A stretch of 64,000 nucleotides of DNA from Streptomyces hyderabadensis. GTDB lineage: Bacteria > Actinomycetota > Actinomycetes > Streptomycetales > Streptomycetaceae. Numbering within the stretch: position 1 is the stretch's first letter; each line of letters opens with the position of its first letter. Where the stretch lies: positions 88,798-152,797 of the forward strand of contig NZ_JAIOJZ010000016.1 of assembly GCF_020404845.1 (NCBI RefSeq), given 5' to 3'. Position numbers and translations under genes: made by a program. The notes below the pieces were generated by a model. The model searched no databases. It saw only the letters and a list, made by a program, of their open reading frames with translations, and was not told the origin of the DNA. Below, piece after piece: positions 15,304 to 24,651 of this stretch.

Positions 15304-16779
15304 ATGACCGGCGGATCGGCACCGGGAGACAGACCGGCACGGACGGCTGGGCCGGCGCGGGCGGAAGGGCCGGCGCGGGCGGACGGGGCCCCGTGGGCGG
15401 AGTTCGGACGGCAACTGCGGTCCCTGCGCCGGGCGGCCGGGCTCACGCAGCTGCAACTGGGCCTCCGGGTGGGCTACCACCACTCCGCCGTGAGCAAGCT
15501 GGAGGCGGGCCTGCGCGAGCCGCCCGTGGGGCTGGTGCGCAGGCTCGACGCGGTGCTGGAGACCGGCGGAGAGCTGGCCGCGCTCGCCGCCGCGCCGCGC
15601 GAGGTACCGCGGCCGGGCCGCTTCCCGGCCGACCCGGCGCTGTTCGCGCCGCTGCCCGGGGCGGACGCCCCCGCCGGACAGGGCGCGCCGGACGCCCGGA
15701 TGTGGCCCGCACGGCTGCCCGCCGAAGGGCTGGCCTGCCCGCTGCACGGCACCGCGGGCTGCGCGGTGCCCGATCCGGGTGAGTTACCGGTACTGCTCGG
15801 CGGTCCGCATCCGGCGGGCGGTGCGGCCCCGGCGTGGGGCGCGGACGACGGACCGGCGGTCGCCGAGACGGAGCTGCTGCACGGCCTGACCGCCGTCCTG
15901 GCCTGCCTGATCCGCGAGGCGTTCCGGCACGAGGGCCGGGTGACCGCCGTGGAGGGCCTGCTGCGGGCCCTGGCCCGCTGGGCCGGCGAGGTCAACTCCG
16001 CCGGACGGCTGCCCTACGGGCAGTTGCGGCTCGGCGCGCAGTACGCCCAGGTCGCCGGCCGGCTGCGGATGGAACGCGGTCAGGTCGGCGTGGCGATGGC
16101 CTGGTTCGGCCACGGACTGCGCTGGGCGGACGCCGTCCGGGACGCCTCGGCCCGCGCGACCCTGCTCAGCGACATGTGCACCCTGGTCCGGCTCGACGGG
16201 GACCCGTCCCTGATGCTCGGGTACGCCCAGGGCATCGGCGCGGTGGACGCGCGACGCCGGTGGATGGCCACCCTGTCCGACCTGTACCAGGCCCGCGGCC
16301 ACGCCCTGGCGGGGGACACGGCGGCCTGCCGGCACCACATCACCCTGGCCCGGCGGGGATTCGCCCGCCTCGGCGCCCAGGACCACCTGGAGGCGCCCTG
16401 GATGGCCGGGCCCGAGGGCGCCATGCGGGTCGACTCGGCGATCGGCGGCGCCCTGCGCGACCTCGCCGTGGCGACCGGGGACCGGGCGGCGGCCCGGCGG
16501 GCGGTGGACGCCACCGCACGCTCGCGCGCACAGGTGCCGCCGCAGATGCGCAGCGCCCGGCTGCTGCTCACCCTGCGCCTGGCGGACAGCTGGGCGTGTG
16601 CCGGCGATCCCGGCGCCGCCGTCGCCCTCGCCTCGGAGGCCCTGCCGGAGGCGGTGCGCTCGCGCGAGTCGATGGTCACCGCCGAACTGCGCGGCCTGCA
16701 CAGCCGGCTCACCGGGCAGTGGGCCGACCTGCCGGAGGTCAGGGCGTACCGGGAGCGGCTGCTGGACGCGGGCGAGTGA
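15304..16779 (+). CDS. XRE-family regulator with TPR-like C-terminus
   Basis: 491-aa protein. The ATG at 15304 follows GGGGGAGGGCGG. Residues about 28-90 are a Cro/CI-type HTH (FGRQLRSLRRAAGLTQLQLG, then HHSAVSKLEAG). An Ala/Pro-rich linker follows, and the C-terminal 300 residues are helical repeats rich in Ala and Arg (GQVGVAMAWFGHGLRWADAV; ARATLLSDMCTLVRLDGD), as in the large Streptomyces regulators with TPR-type sensing domains. These often answer small signals or peptides. The gene is divergent from the acyltransferase; no target site was identified. Confidence 0.82.
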   Translation: MTGGSAPGDRPARTAGPARAEGPARADGAPWAEFGRQLRSLRRAAGLTQLQLGLRVGYHHSAVSKLEAGLREPPVGLVRRLDAVLETGGELAALAAAPREVPRPGRFPADPALFAPLPGADAPAGQGAPDARMWPARLPAEGLACPLHGTAGCAVPDPGELPVLLGGPHPAGGAAPAWGADDGPAVAETELLHGLTAVLACLIREAFRHEGRVTAVEGLLRALARWAGEVNSAGRLPYGQLRLGAQYAQVAGRLRMERGQVGVAMAWFGHGLRWADAVRDASARATLLSDMCTLVRLDGDPSLMLGYAQGIGAVDARRRWMATLSDLYQARGHALAGDTAACRHHITLARRGFARLGAQDHLEAPWMAGPEGAMRVDSAIGGALRDLAVATGDRAAARRAVDATARSRAQVPPQMRSARLLLTLRLADSWACAGDPGAAVALASEALPEAVRSRESMVTAELRGLHSRLTGQWADLPEVRAYRERLLDAGE

Positions 16780-17047
16780 GGCGGGGGAGGGCTCCGGTGG
16801 CGCACGGGGAGGCGGGGCGCGCGGCACCTCGCCGCCGCGCACGCCCACTTGCCGGATTTTGACAGGACCGTACCGCGCCCGCGGAGCCGTTGAATCCGGT
16901 GCGCCGGGGTGTGAGGGTTCCGCCAGCCCGCGACCTGACATGCAAATGACATCCGAGGACGCGTCCCCGCACCCCAGGGTGCGCGTCCGGCATGGCACGG
17001 CCCGGGCCGGCCCGCAAGGAGCCCCCCCACTCTCACAAGGAGCCACG

Positions 17048-20000
17048 ATGCTCAGACAGACCGCGGTGGCCGGGACAGTCCTGGCCATGACACTCGCAGG
17101 GGTGGTGGTACCGACCTCCCTGGCCTCGGCCTCGGAGCGGTCCGCGCCCTCCGCGGCGCAGCCCACCCCCGTCGAGAGGGCCGTAGCAGCGGCCGACCAG
17201 GCCGTGCGCAGCGGCCTGGACGCCCTCGTCGCCGGCGGCCCCGACGAGCAGTACGACCGCCACCAGGTCACCCCCTGGGACAAGAACCTGTTCTCCGTCG
17301 CCTACGAGCGCACCTACAACGGCCTGCCGGTGGTCGGCGGCGACGCCGTCGTGCTCGCCGACGGCAAGGGACGGGTCCGCGCCGTCCAGTCCGCGACCGA
17401 GGCCGCGATAGCCGTGCCCACCGAGGCCCGGATCAAGGCCGAGCAGGCGGTGAAGACCAGCCGCGAGCGGCTCGCGAAGGTCGACAAGGTCGACTCCAAG
17501 CGGCTGGTGGTGCGGGTCAAGGACGACGTCCAGACCCTCGCCTGGGAGACCGTGCTCGTCGGCACCACCGAGGACCACGTGCCCAGCAAGCTGCACGTGT
17601 TCGTGGACGCCCGCACCGGCAAGGTCGTCGACAGCTACGACGACGTGAAGGCAGGCACCGGCCACAGCGAGTGGAACGGCCCCGACCCGCTGACCATCGA
17701 CACCTCCCGCTCCGGCAGCCAGTACGCCCTGCGCGACACCACCCGCCCCGGACTGCAGTGCTCGGACTACAACGGCGGCCTGTTCACCGGACCGGACGAC
17801 GACTGGGGCACCGGCAACGCCACCAGCCGTGAGACCGGCTGCGTCGACGTCATGTACGCGGCGCAGAAGGAGTCGGACATGCTCCGCGACTGGCTCGGCC
17901 GCAACGGCCACGACGGCAACGGCGGCAGCTGGCCCACCCTCGTCGGTCTCAACCAGCTCAACGCCTACTGGGACGGCTCCCGGGTCACCATCGGCCACAA
18001 CAGCGCGGGCAAGTGGATCGCCGGCATGGACGTGGTGGGCCACGAGTACGGCCACGGCCTGGACAGCTTCACCCCCGGCGGCGCCAACCACGAGAGCGGC
18101 CTGGGCGAGGCCACCGGCGACATCATGGGCGCCCTGACCGAGGCGTACGCGAACCAGCCGGCCCCCCACGACACCCCCGACTACACCGTCGGCGAGGAGA
18201 TCAACCTCCAGGGCCGCGGCCCGATCCGCAACATGTACAACCCCCAGCTGGTCAACAACGACCCCAACTGCTACTCCTCCGCCATCCCGCGCACCGAGGA
18301 GCACGCGGCGGCCGGGCCGATGAACCACTGGTTCTACCTCCTCGCCGAAGGCTCCAACCCCGGCGGCGGCAAGCCCTCCAGCCCGACCTGCGACGGCAGC
18401 CAGGTCACCGGCATCGGCATCCAGAACGCCGGCAAGATCTTCTACGGCGGCATGCTGCTCAAGACCAGCGGCATGACCTACAAGCGCTACCGCAGCGCCA
18501 CCCTCACCGCGGCCAAGAACCTCGACCCGTCCTGCGACCTGTTCGACCGCACCAAGGCGGCCTGGAACGCGATCGACATCCCGGCCCAGAGCGGCGACCC
18601 GACCTGTGTCCGGCAGGAGACCGACTTCTCGCTGGCCCTCAGCCCGGCGAGCGGCAACGTCGAGGCGGGCTCCGCGGTCAACGCCACGGTCAACACCACC
18701 ACCGTCGCCGGCAGCGCCCAGCAGGTGTCGCTGACCGCCACCGGCACCCCGCCCGGCGTGAGCGTCACCTTCAGCCCCTCGACGGTCACCTCCGGCTCCA
18801 GCTCCACCATGCGCGTGTCCACCACGTCGGGCACCGCCGCGGGCACCTACTCGCTCACCGTCAAGGGCACGGCGGGCAGCAAGAGCCACACCGCCCAGTA
18901 CACCCTCACCGTGGGCGGCGGCGGCAATCCGGGCACCCCGCCCGACGTCGACGTCGCCCAGGTGCAGGCCCACCTCGCCCAGTTCGGCTCGATCGCCGCG
19001 CAGAACGGCGGCAACCGCCGCTCCACCGGCACCGGGTACGACGCCTCCCTCGCGTACGTGAAGGGCAAGCTGCAGGCGGCCGGCTACACCGTCACCGAGC
19101 AGACCTGCACCTCCGGCTGCTCCGCCGGCGCGGGCAACAACCTGATCGCCGAGTGGCCGAAGGGCGACGCCAACAGCGTCTACATGTTCGGCGCCCACCT
19201 CGACGGAGTCTCGGCGGGCCCCGGCATCAACGACAACGGTTCCGGTTCCGCCGCGCTCCTTGAGACGGCACTCACGCTCGCCGAGCAGAACCCGACCATG
19301 AAGAACCGCGTCCGCTTCGCCTGGTGGACCGACGAGGAGCAGGGCCTGAACGGCTCCGACTTCTACGCCCGGGCCCTGTCCTCGACCGAGCGCGCCAGGA
19401 TCAAGGCGTACTACAACTTCGACATGGTCGGCTCCGTCAACGGCGGCTACTTCATCAACAACCTGACCTCCGCCGCCTCCGCCCCGATGCGGGAGTACTG
19501 GACCTCCCTCGGCCTCGCCCCGCAGGAGAACGTCGAGGGCCAGGGCCGCTCCGACGACTACTCGTTCCAGCAGGTCGGCGTCCCCACCTCGGGCTACGCC
19601 ACCGGCGCCTCCGCGATCAAGTCGGCCACGGAGGCCGCCAAGTGGGGCGGCACCGCGGGCCGGTCCTACGACCCGTGCTACCACTCCGCCTGTGACACCA
19701 CCTCCAACATCAGCGCCACCGCGCTGAACCGCAGCGCCGACGGCATCGCGTACACGATCTGGAAGACCGCCGTCGGCGACGCGCCGAACCCGCAGGACGA
19801 CTTCTCGATCTCCGCGAACCCGTCCTCGGGCACGGTCGAGCCGGGCAGCTCCGCGACGGTCACCGTGAACACCGCCACGACCAGCGGTGACGCCCAGAAC
19901 GTGCGGCTGTCGGCGTCCGGCGCGCCGACCGGAGTGAGCGTCGGCTTCACCCCGGACTCGGTGACCTCCGGCCAGTCCTCGACCGCCACGGTCCAGGTCG

Positions 20001-20248
20001 CCGCGGGCACCGCCCCCGGCTCCTACACCCTGACCCTCACGGGCACGGGCACCGTCACACACACCACCACGTACACCCTCACCGTGCCCGGCGACGGCGG
20101 CGGCGAGACCACCTGGCAGCTGGGAGCCACCTACGCGGCCGGTGACGTGGTCAGCTACGACGGCGTCAACTACCGGTGCCTCCAGGGCCACACCGCCTAC
20201 CCCGGCTGGGAGCCGCCCAACGTGCCGGCCCTGTGGCAGCGCCTGTGA
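17048..20248 (+). CDS. Secreted double metalloprotease: M4 thermolysin-like plus M28 aminopeptidase
   Basis: 1066-aa exported protein, ATG 17048 after AAGGAG, signal peptide about 1-30. Order of domains: FTP-type propeptide (about 40-200); M4 peptidase with zinc motif H332-EYGH, Glu ligand in GLGEATGDIMG and catalytic His in EEHAAAGPMNHW; Ig-like domain (526-622); M28 aminopeptidase (633-908) with AHLDG, GINDNGSG, WWTDEEQG, NFDMVGS and CYHSACDT, all five metal/catalytic positions of the S. griseus aminopeptidase type; a second Ig-like domain (918-1014) similar to the first; and a C-terminal chitin/cellulose-binding CBM5/12-like module (1021-1066, with ATYAAGDVVSYDG). It combines endo- and aminopeptidase activity on a surface-binding scaffold. 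Both active sites look complete. Whether the chain is later split in the linkers is unknown. Confidence 0.93.
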   Translation: MLRQTAVAGTVLAMTLAGVVVPTSLASASERSAPSAAQPTPVERAVAAADQAVRSGLDALVAGGPDEQYDRHQVTPWDKNLFSVAYERTYNGLPVVGGDAVVLADGKGRVRAVQSATEAAIAVPTEARIKAEQAVKTSRERLAKVDKVDSKRLVVRVKDDVQTLAWETVLVGTTEDHVPSKLHVFVDARTGKVVDSYDDVKAGTGHSEWNGPDPLTIDTSRSGSQYALRDTTRPGLQCSDYNGGLFTGPDDDWGTGNATSRETGCVDVMYAAQKESDMLRDWLGRNGHDGNGGSWPTLVGLNQLNAYWDGSRVTIGHNSAGKWIAGMDVVGHEYGHGLDSFTPGGANHESGLGEATGDIMGALTEAYANQPAPHDTPDYTVGEEINLQGRGPIRNMYNPQLVNNDPNCYSSAIPRTEEHAAAGPMNHWFYLLAEGSNPGGGKPSSPTCDGSQVTGIGIQNAGKIFYGGMLLKTSGMTYKRYRSATLTAAKNLDPSCDLFDRTKAAWNAIDIPAQSGDPTCVRQETDFSLALSPASGNVEAGSAVNATVNTTTVAGSAQQVSLTATGTPPGVSVTFSPSTVTSGSSSTMRVSTTSGTAAGTYSLTVKGTAGSKSHTAQYTLTVGGGGNPGTPPDVDVAQVQAHLAQFGSIAAQNGGNRRSTGTGYDASLAYVKGKLQAAGYTVTEQTCTSGCSAGAGNNLIAEWPKGDANSVYMFGAHLDGVSAGPGINDNGSGSAALLETALTLAEQNPTMKNRVRFAWWTDEEQGLNGSDFYARALSSTERARIKAYYNFDMVGSVNGGYFINNLTSAASAPMREYWTSLGLAPQENVEGQGRSDDYSFQQVGVPTSGYATGASAIKSATEAAKWGGTAGRSYDPCYHSACDTTSNISATALNRSADGIAYTIWKTAVGDAPNPQDDFSISANPSSGTVEPGSSATVTVNTATTSGDAQNVRLSASGAPTGVSVGFTPDSVTSGQSSTATVQVAAGTAPGSYTLTLTGTGTVTHTTTYTLTVPGDGGGETTWQLGATYAAGDVVSYDGVNYRCLQGHTAYPGWEPPNVPALWQRL

Positions 20249-20277
20249 CACACGACTGACAGACGCCTGACACGCCC

Positions 20278-20316
20278 ACGGGCGGTGGGGTTCGCACACC
20301 GAACCCCACCGCCCGT
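20278..20316. terminator. 17-bp perfect bidirectional terminator hairpin
   Basis: Arms 20278-20294 (ACGGGCGGTGGGGTTCG) and 20300-20316 are exact complements around the loop CACAC, between the convergent protease and MFS genes. Its symmetry and position suit termination from both sides. Confidence 0.85.
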
Positions 20317-20336
20317 CGGCGGTGCGACGCCCCGCG

Positions 20337-21851
20337 TCAGAACTTCGGCGTCGGCGCCTGCGCCTCGACCATCTCCGCGGCCTCCTCCTCCGTCCCCACC
20401 GACGGCGGGGAGCCCGCCAGCGGCTTCTGGGCCGTCTCCTTCATGCAGGCCACGGCCACGACACCGAACAGGGCCGCCGCCATCGAGTAGTAGGCGGGCA
20501 TCATGTCGGAGCCGGTCACACTGATCAGCGCGGTGATCACCAGCGGTGTGGTCCCGCCGAAGATCGACGCCGACAGGTTGTAGCCGACCGACAGGGACCC
20601 GTACCGCACGTTGGTCGGGAACATCGCCGGCAGCGCCGCCGACATCGTGCCCAGCAGACAGACCAGCGACAGACCGAGCATCAGCATGCCGCCCGAGACC
20701 GCGAGCAGGCTGCCCTCCTGCACCAGCACGAAGGCCGGCGCGGACAGCACGAAGAACCCGAGCATGCCGGTCATCAGGACGGGCTTGCGGCCGAAGTGGT
20801 CCGACAGCCGGCCCACCTGGTTGATGATCAGCATCAGCAGCACCATCGTCGCCACCAGGATCATCAGACCGTGGCTCTCGCTGTAGTCCAGCTCGTCCGA
20901 CAGGTACGTCGGCATGTACGACAACAGCATGTAGTCGGTGATGTTGTACGCGCCGACCAGCGCGATGCACAGCACCAGCGACCGCCAGTGGGTGCGGAAG
21001 ATCTTGGCGAGGTCGCCCCGCGCGGTGGTCTCCACCGCGTTCGCCGCCTCGGAGATGTGGACGTTGGAGTCCTCCAGCTTCAGGAAGGCGGGCGTGTCGT
21101 CCAGCTTCAGCCGCAGATAGATACCCACGATGCCGAGCGGCGCCGCCACCAGGAACGGGATCCGCCAGCCCCAGGCGTCCATCGTGTCGCTGCCCAGCCC
21201 CGCCGTCAGCGCGGTGACGAGACTGGCCGCACCGGTGTACCCGGCCAGCGTGCCCAGCTCCAGGAAGCTGCCGAAGAAACCGCGCCGCTTGTCGGGCGCG
21301 TACTCGGCGATGAAGGTGGACGCGCCGCCGTACTCGCCGCCGGTGGAGAAGCCCTGGAGCAGGCGGAACAGGATCAGCAGCAGCGGCGACCAGAAGCCGA
21401 TCGAGTCGTAGCTGGGGATGAACCCGATGGCGGCCGTGCCGATCGCCATCAGGATCATCGTCAGCGCCAGCACCTTCTTGCGGCCGATCTTGTCGCCCAT
21501 CGGGCCGAAGACCATGCCGCCGATCGGCCGCACCAGGAACGCCACCGCGAACGTGGCGAACGAGGAGAGCAGCTGTGCGGTGTCGCTCCCGGAGGGGAAG
21601 AACACCCGGCCGATCGTGCCCGCCAGATAGGCGTAGATGCCGAAGTCGAACCACTCCATGGCATTGCCGAGGGAGGCCGCCTTGACGGCCCGCTTGACGG
21701 CCGCCTCGTCCGTGACGGTGATGTCCGACCGGCGCAGTCGGGGGTTCTGCCGACGCTTGATCGCCCGGAACAGGGCGGGGTGGCGGCGCACCGCCGCGGC
21801 GTCGGTCTCCTGGCCGTTCTCGGTGGGGGACGTGGCGGCCTCCCTTTCCAC
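20337..21851 (-). CDS. MFS metabolite:H+ symporter, ProP-like
   Basis: 504-aa inner-membrane transporter with twelve predicted helices, of the MHS branch (ProP/KgtP). Marks are VKAASLGNAMEWFDFGIYAY at the first helix, the MFS loop FGPMGDKIGRKKVL, and the RLLQGFSTGGEYGGA motif in helix 4. The N-terminus has an Arg-rich 45-residue cytoplasmic tail. Proline, betaine or a dicarboxylate are plausible substrates; the sequence alone does not decide. The start at ATG 21851 is the first Met of the open frame. It is divergent from the rpiB-like gene. Confidence 0.88.
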   Translation of the reverse strand: MEREAATSPTENGQETDAAAVRRHPALFRAIKRRQNPRLRRSDITVTDEAAVKRAVKAASLGNAMEWFDFGIYAYLAGTIGRVFFPSGSDTAQLLSSFATFAVAFLVRPIGGMVFGPMGDKIGRKKVLALTMILMAIGTAAIGFIPSYDSIGFWSPLLLILFRLLQGFSTGGEYGGASTFIAEYAPDKRRGFFGSFLELGTLAGYTGAASLVTALTAGLGSDTMDAWGWRIPFLVAAPLGIVGIYLRLKLDDTPAFLKLEDSNVHISEAANAVETTARGDLAKIFRTHWRSLVLCIALVGAYNITDYMLLSYMPTYLSDELDYSESHGLMILVATMVLLMLIINQVGRLSDHFGRKPVLMTGMLGFFVLSAPAFVLVQEGSLLAVSGGMLMLGLSLVCLLGTMSAALPAMFPTNVRYGSLSVGYNLSASIFGGTTPLVITALISVTGSDMMPAYYSMAAALFGVVAVACMKETAQKPLAGSPPSVGTEEEAAEMVEAQAPTPKF

Positions 21852-21992
21852 GCGCAGACACTCCGGGCGGAGCGCTGCTCGGTCGTACGTCTCTCAGGTC
21901 GTACCCGTTCCCCCGATCATGCTGGGTATGGTCGTGACTTCGGTCATGTGACTGGGCCGATGAGGTGAGCGGCCGGTGAGTACGCTTCGCAC

Positions 21993-22451
21993 ATGCGTAT
22001 CTCCGTCTCCTCCGACATGGACGAACCCGTGGCCCGGCTCCTCGTCGGGGAACTACGCGCCCGCGGCCACGAGGTCAGGGCGTACGGCGCGCTGGACCCC
22101 GGGGCGGACGCGCAGTGGGCGGTCTGCTCCGAGCGGGCGGCGCGCGAGGTCGCCGAGGGGCGGGCCGACCAGGCCGTGGTCTGCTGCTGGACCGGCACCG
22201 GCGCCTCCATCGCCGCCAACAAGGTGCCGGGCGTGCGCGCCGCCCTGTGCGCCGACGCGTACACCGCCGACGGGGCCCGCCGCTGGAACGACGCCAACGT
22301 GCTCGCCCTGAGCCTGCGGCTGACGTCCGGGCCGCTGCTCGGTGAGATCCTCGACGCCTGGTTCGCGGCCGGGCCGAGCGAGGACGCCGAGGACCGGGAC
22401 AACGTCGCACACGTGGAGCGGCTCGACGAGGACCGCCGAGCCGCTCGGTGA
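21993..22451 (+). CDS. RpiB/LacA/LacB-family sugar-phosphate isomerase
   Basis: 152-aa cytoplasmic protein that belongs to the family interconverting ribose-5-phosphate and ribulose-5-phosphate or related sugars. Visible: N-terminal MRISVSSDMDEPVARLLVGE, the CCWTGTGASIAANKVPGVRA active-site loop with the base Cys, and NDANVLALSLR. The usual Asp-His near the N-terminus (SDHAG in typical RpiB) is replaced by SDMDE, so the phosphate-binding end is atypical. It is convergent with rocD, 15 bp away. Function as true RpiB is uncertain. Confidence 0.85.
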   Translation: MRISVSSDMDEPVARLLVGELRARGHEVRAYGALDPGADAQWAVCSERAAREVAEGRADQAVVCCWTGTGASIAANKVPGVRAALCADAYTADGARRWNDANVLALSLRLTSGPLLGEILDAWFAAGPSEDAEDRDNVAHVERLDEDRRAAR

Positions 22452-22466
22452 GCCCCGGCGGGGCGA

Positions 22467-23690
22467 TCAGGCGGTCAGGACCTTCTCCAGCGTCCCGAGG
22501 GCGCCCGCCAGCTCCTCGGCCGTGACCGTCAGCGGCGGCGCCAGGCGGATCGTGGAGCCGTGGGTGTCCTTGACCAGGATGCCCTCGCGCATCAGCCGCT
22601 CGCTGATCTCGCGTCCGCTGCCCAGCGCCGGGTCCACGTCCACGCCCGCCCACAGCCCGCGCGCCCGGAAGCCGACGACACCCTTGCCGGCCAGGGCGGC
22701 CAGGCCCTCGCGCAGCACCGTGCCCAGCTCGGCCGCCCGGCGCTGGAACTCGCCGGTCTCCAGCAGCTCCACCACCGCCGTGCCCACCGCGGCGGCCAGC
22801 GGATTGCCGCCGAACGTCGAACCGTGCTCGCCCGGGTGCAGCACCCCCAGCACCTCGCGCCTGCCGACCACCGCCGACACCGGCACGATGCCGCCGCCCA
22901 GCGCCTTGCCGAGCAGCACCACGTCCGGCACCACCGACTCGTGCTCGACGGCCAGGGTGTGCCCGGTGCGGCCGAGGCCGGACTGGATCTCGTCCGCGAC
23001 GAACAGACAGCCCGTGCGCCGGGTCAGCTCCCGCACACCCGCCAGATAGCCGTCGTCCGGGATCAGCACGCCCGCCTCGCCCTGGATCGGCTCGATCAGC
23101 ACGGCCGCCGTCGTCTCGTCGACCGCCGCCTCCAGCGCGGCCAGGTCGTTGTACGGGACGATCCGGAAACCGGGCGTGAAGGGGCCGAAACCGGCACGGG
23201 CCGTCTCGTCGGTGGAGAAGCTCACGATCGTCGTGGTACGGCCGTGGAAGTTGTCCGCCGCGACCACGATCGTCGCCCGGTCCGCCGGGACGCCCTTGAC
23301 GTCGTAGGCCCATTTGCGGGCCACCTTGATGCCGCTCTCCACCGCCTCGGCGCCGGTGTTCATGGGCAGCACCATGTCCGTGCCGGTCAGGGCGGCCAGC
23401 CGCTCGGCGAAGCCCGCGAGCCGGTCGTTGTGGAAGGCGCGCGAGGTGAGCGTGAGCCGGTCCAGCTGCCGGTGGGCGGCCTCGATCAGCGCCGGGTGGC
23501 GATGGCCGAAGTTGAGCGCCGAGTACCCGGCCAGCATGTCCAGGTAGCGGCGGCCCTCGACGTCCTCGACCCAGGCGCCCTCGGCGCGGGCCACCACGAC
23601 GGGCAGCGGGTGGTAGTTGTGCGCGAGGACGGGCTCCTCCGCGCGGATCAGTTCCGCGGAGCCGCGGTCGGCGCGGGCGGGTGCGGTCAT
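22467..23690 (-). CDS. rocD: Ornithine--oxo-acid aminotransferase (RocD)
   Basis: 407-aa class-III PLP aminotransferase that converts ornithine and 2-oxoglutarate to glutamate semialdehyde and glutamate in arginine catabolism. The opening LIRAEEPVLAHNYHPLPVVV, the cofactor loop MNTGAEAVESGIKVARKWAY, FVADEIQSGLGRTG (PLP Asp) and LLGKALGGGIVPVSAVVG (Schiff-base Lys) are all typical. ATG 23690 overlaps the end of the DDAH-like gene by ATGA, so the two are translated together. A similar regulator/DDAH-like/rocD cluster exists in Mycobacterium tuberculosis (from memory, Rv2321c-Rv2324). Confidence 0.95.
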   Translation of the reverse strand: MTAPARADRGSAELIRAEEPVLAHNYHPLPVVVARAEGAWVEDVEGRRYLDMLAGYSALNFGHRHPALIEAAHRQLDRLTLTSRAFHNDRLAGFAERLAALTGTDMVLPMNTGAEAVESGIKVARKWAYDVKGVPADRATIVVAADNFHGRTTTIVSFSTDETARAGFGPFTPGFRIVPYNDLAALEAAVDETTAAVLIEPIQGEAGVLIPDDGYLAGVRELTRRTGCLFVADEIQSGLGRTGHTLAVEHESVVPDVVLLGKALGGGIVPVSAVVGRREVLGVLHPGEHGSTFGGNPLAAAVGTAVVELLETGEFQRRAAELGTVLREGLAALAGKGVVGFRARGLWAGVDVDPALGSGREISERLMREGILVKDTHGSTIRLAPPLTVTAEELAGALGTLEKVLTA

Positions 23691-24526
23691 GAGCGGGTCT
23701 CCCGGATCTCCTGGGTGCAGCACTTGATGCCGCCACCGGCCTTGTGGAACTCGGACAGGTCGACGGGGACCGGCACGTAGCCCAGACCGGCGAGCCGGTC
23801 GGCCAGTGCCCGGGCCTCGGGCGCGATGAACACGTGCCGCCCGTCGGACACGGAGTTGAGCCCGAATGCCATCGCGTCCTCGCGGGTGGCGAGCACCGCG
23901 TCCGGGTAGAGCCGCTCCAGCACCTCCCGGCTGCCGGGCGAGAAGGCGCCGGGGTAGTAGGCGATGTTCCCGCCGTCCGCGTCCGACCCCTCCTCCAGTA
24001 CGAACAGCGCCGTGTCCAGGTGGTAGAAGTACGGGTCCACCAGGGTCAGCGAGATCACCGGCACGCCGAAGAACTCCTGCACCTCGCGATGGGCCGCACG
24101 GGTGGTGCGGAACCCCGTCCCGGCCAGGATCCAGCGGCCGGCCGGGACCAGGTCGCCCTCGCCCTCGCAGACCGACTCCGGATGGTGGACCTCGAAGCCC
24201 TCCGTCTTGAACCACGCCTCGAAGGGCACGGACTCCGGCCGCCGCTCGGGCGCGTGGAAGAGGGAGCCGAAGACCCGGCCCTCGACCACGACCGCGCAGT
24301 TCGCGGCGAAGACCATGTCGGGCAGGCCGGGGACCGGCGGGACGGTGTCCACGGTGTGCCCGTGGGCACGGTAGGTGTCGACCAGCGCCTGCCACTGGTC
24401 CAGGGCGCGGATGACGTCGACCGGTCGGTCGGTGCTCATCCACGGGTTGATCGCGTACTGCACGGCGAAGTGTCTGGGTTCGCAGACCACGAAGCGCCGC
24501 CGGCGCGGCACACGGGACTCGGGCAC
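23687..24526 (-). CDS. DDAH-like amidinohydrolase/amidinotransferase-fold protein
   Basis: 279-aa enzyme of the guanidino-group-modifying superfamily. Motifs include the substrate loop DMVFAANCAVV, EGEGDLVPAG, the catalytic His in FYHLDTALFV and the catalytic Cys in GGGIKCCTQEI at the C-terminus. Members hydrolyse dimethylarginine to citrulline, or arginine/ornithine-related substrates. Coupling to rocD and closeness of an AsnC regulator suggest a step feeding ornithine breakdown rather than only methylarginine disposal. The start is ambiguous: GTG at 24526 lies just after GGAGGTACC. Confidence 0.88.
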   Translation of the reverse strand: MPESRVPRRRRFVVCEPRHFAVQYAINPWMSTDRPVDVIRALDQWQALVDTYRAHGHTVDTVPPVPGLPDMVFAANCAVVVEGRVFGSLFHAPERRPESVPFEAWFKTEGFEVHHPESVCEGEGDLVPAGRWILAGTGFRTTRAAHREVQEFFGVPVISLTLVDPYFYHLDTALFVLEEGSDADGGNIAYYPGAFSPGSREVLERLYPDAVLATREDAMAFGLNSVSDGRHVFIAPEARALADRLAGLGYVPVPVDLSEFHKAGGGIKCCTQEIRETRS

Positions 24527-24561
24527 GAAGGGGTACCTCCGCTCCTCACGGTGCGTGACTG

Positions 24562-24575
24562 GTGGTTGACACCAC
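24562..24575. promoter_or_regulatory. Inverted repeat GTGGT-TGAC-ACCAC upstream of the DDAH/rocD genes
   Basis: A perfect 5+5 bp inverted repeat about 36 bp before the DDAH-like start. A second short palindrome GCAGC-ATC-GCTGC lies at 24626-24638. Lrp/AsnC proteins bind short imperfect palindromes of this size in multiple copies, and the regulator gene is immediately upstream, so autogenous or operon control is plausible. Not demonstrated. Confidence 0.4.
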
Positions 24576-24651
24576 GGTAAGAAGTGACGGCCGAGCCCGA
24601 CAAGCGACGAAAGCTGCGTGTTCCCGCAGCATCGCTGCGTTCTTCACCTGG

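Noticed and set aside
16859..16864. TTGACA as -35 of the double-protease promoter
   Set aside because: No acceptable -10 lies 16-18 bp downstream, so it was not annotated.
17033..20299. Minus-strand open frame of over 1000 codons opposite the double protease
   Set aside because: Val/Gly/Arg-rich antisense frame with no domains; the plus strand carries all conserved motifs.
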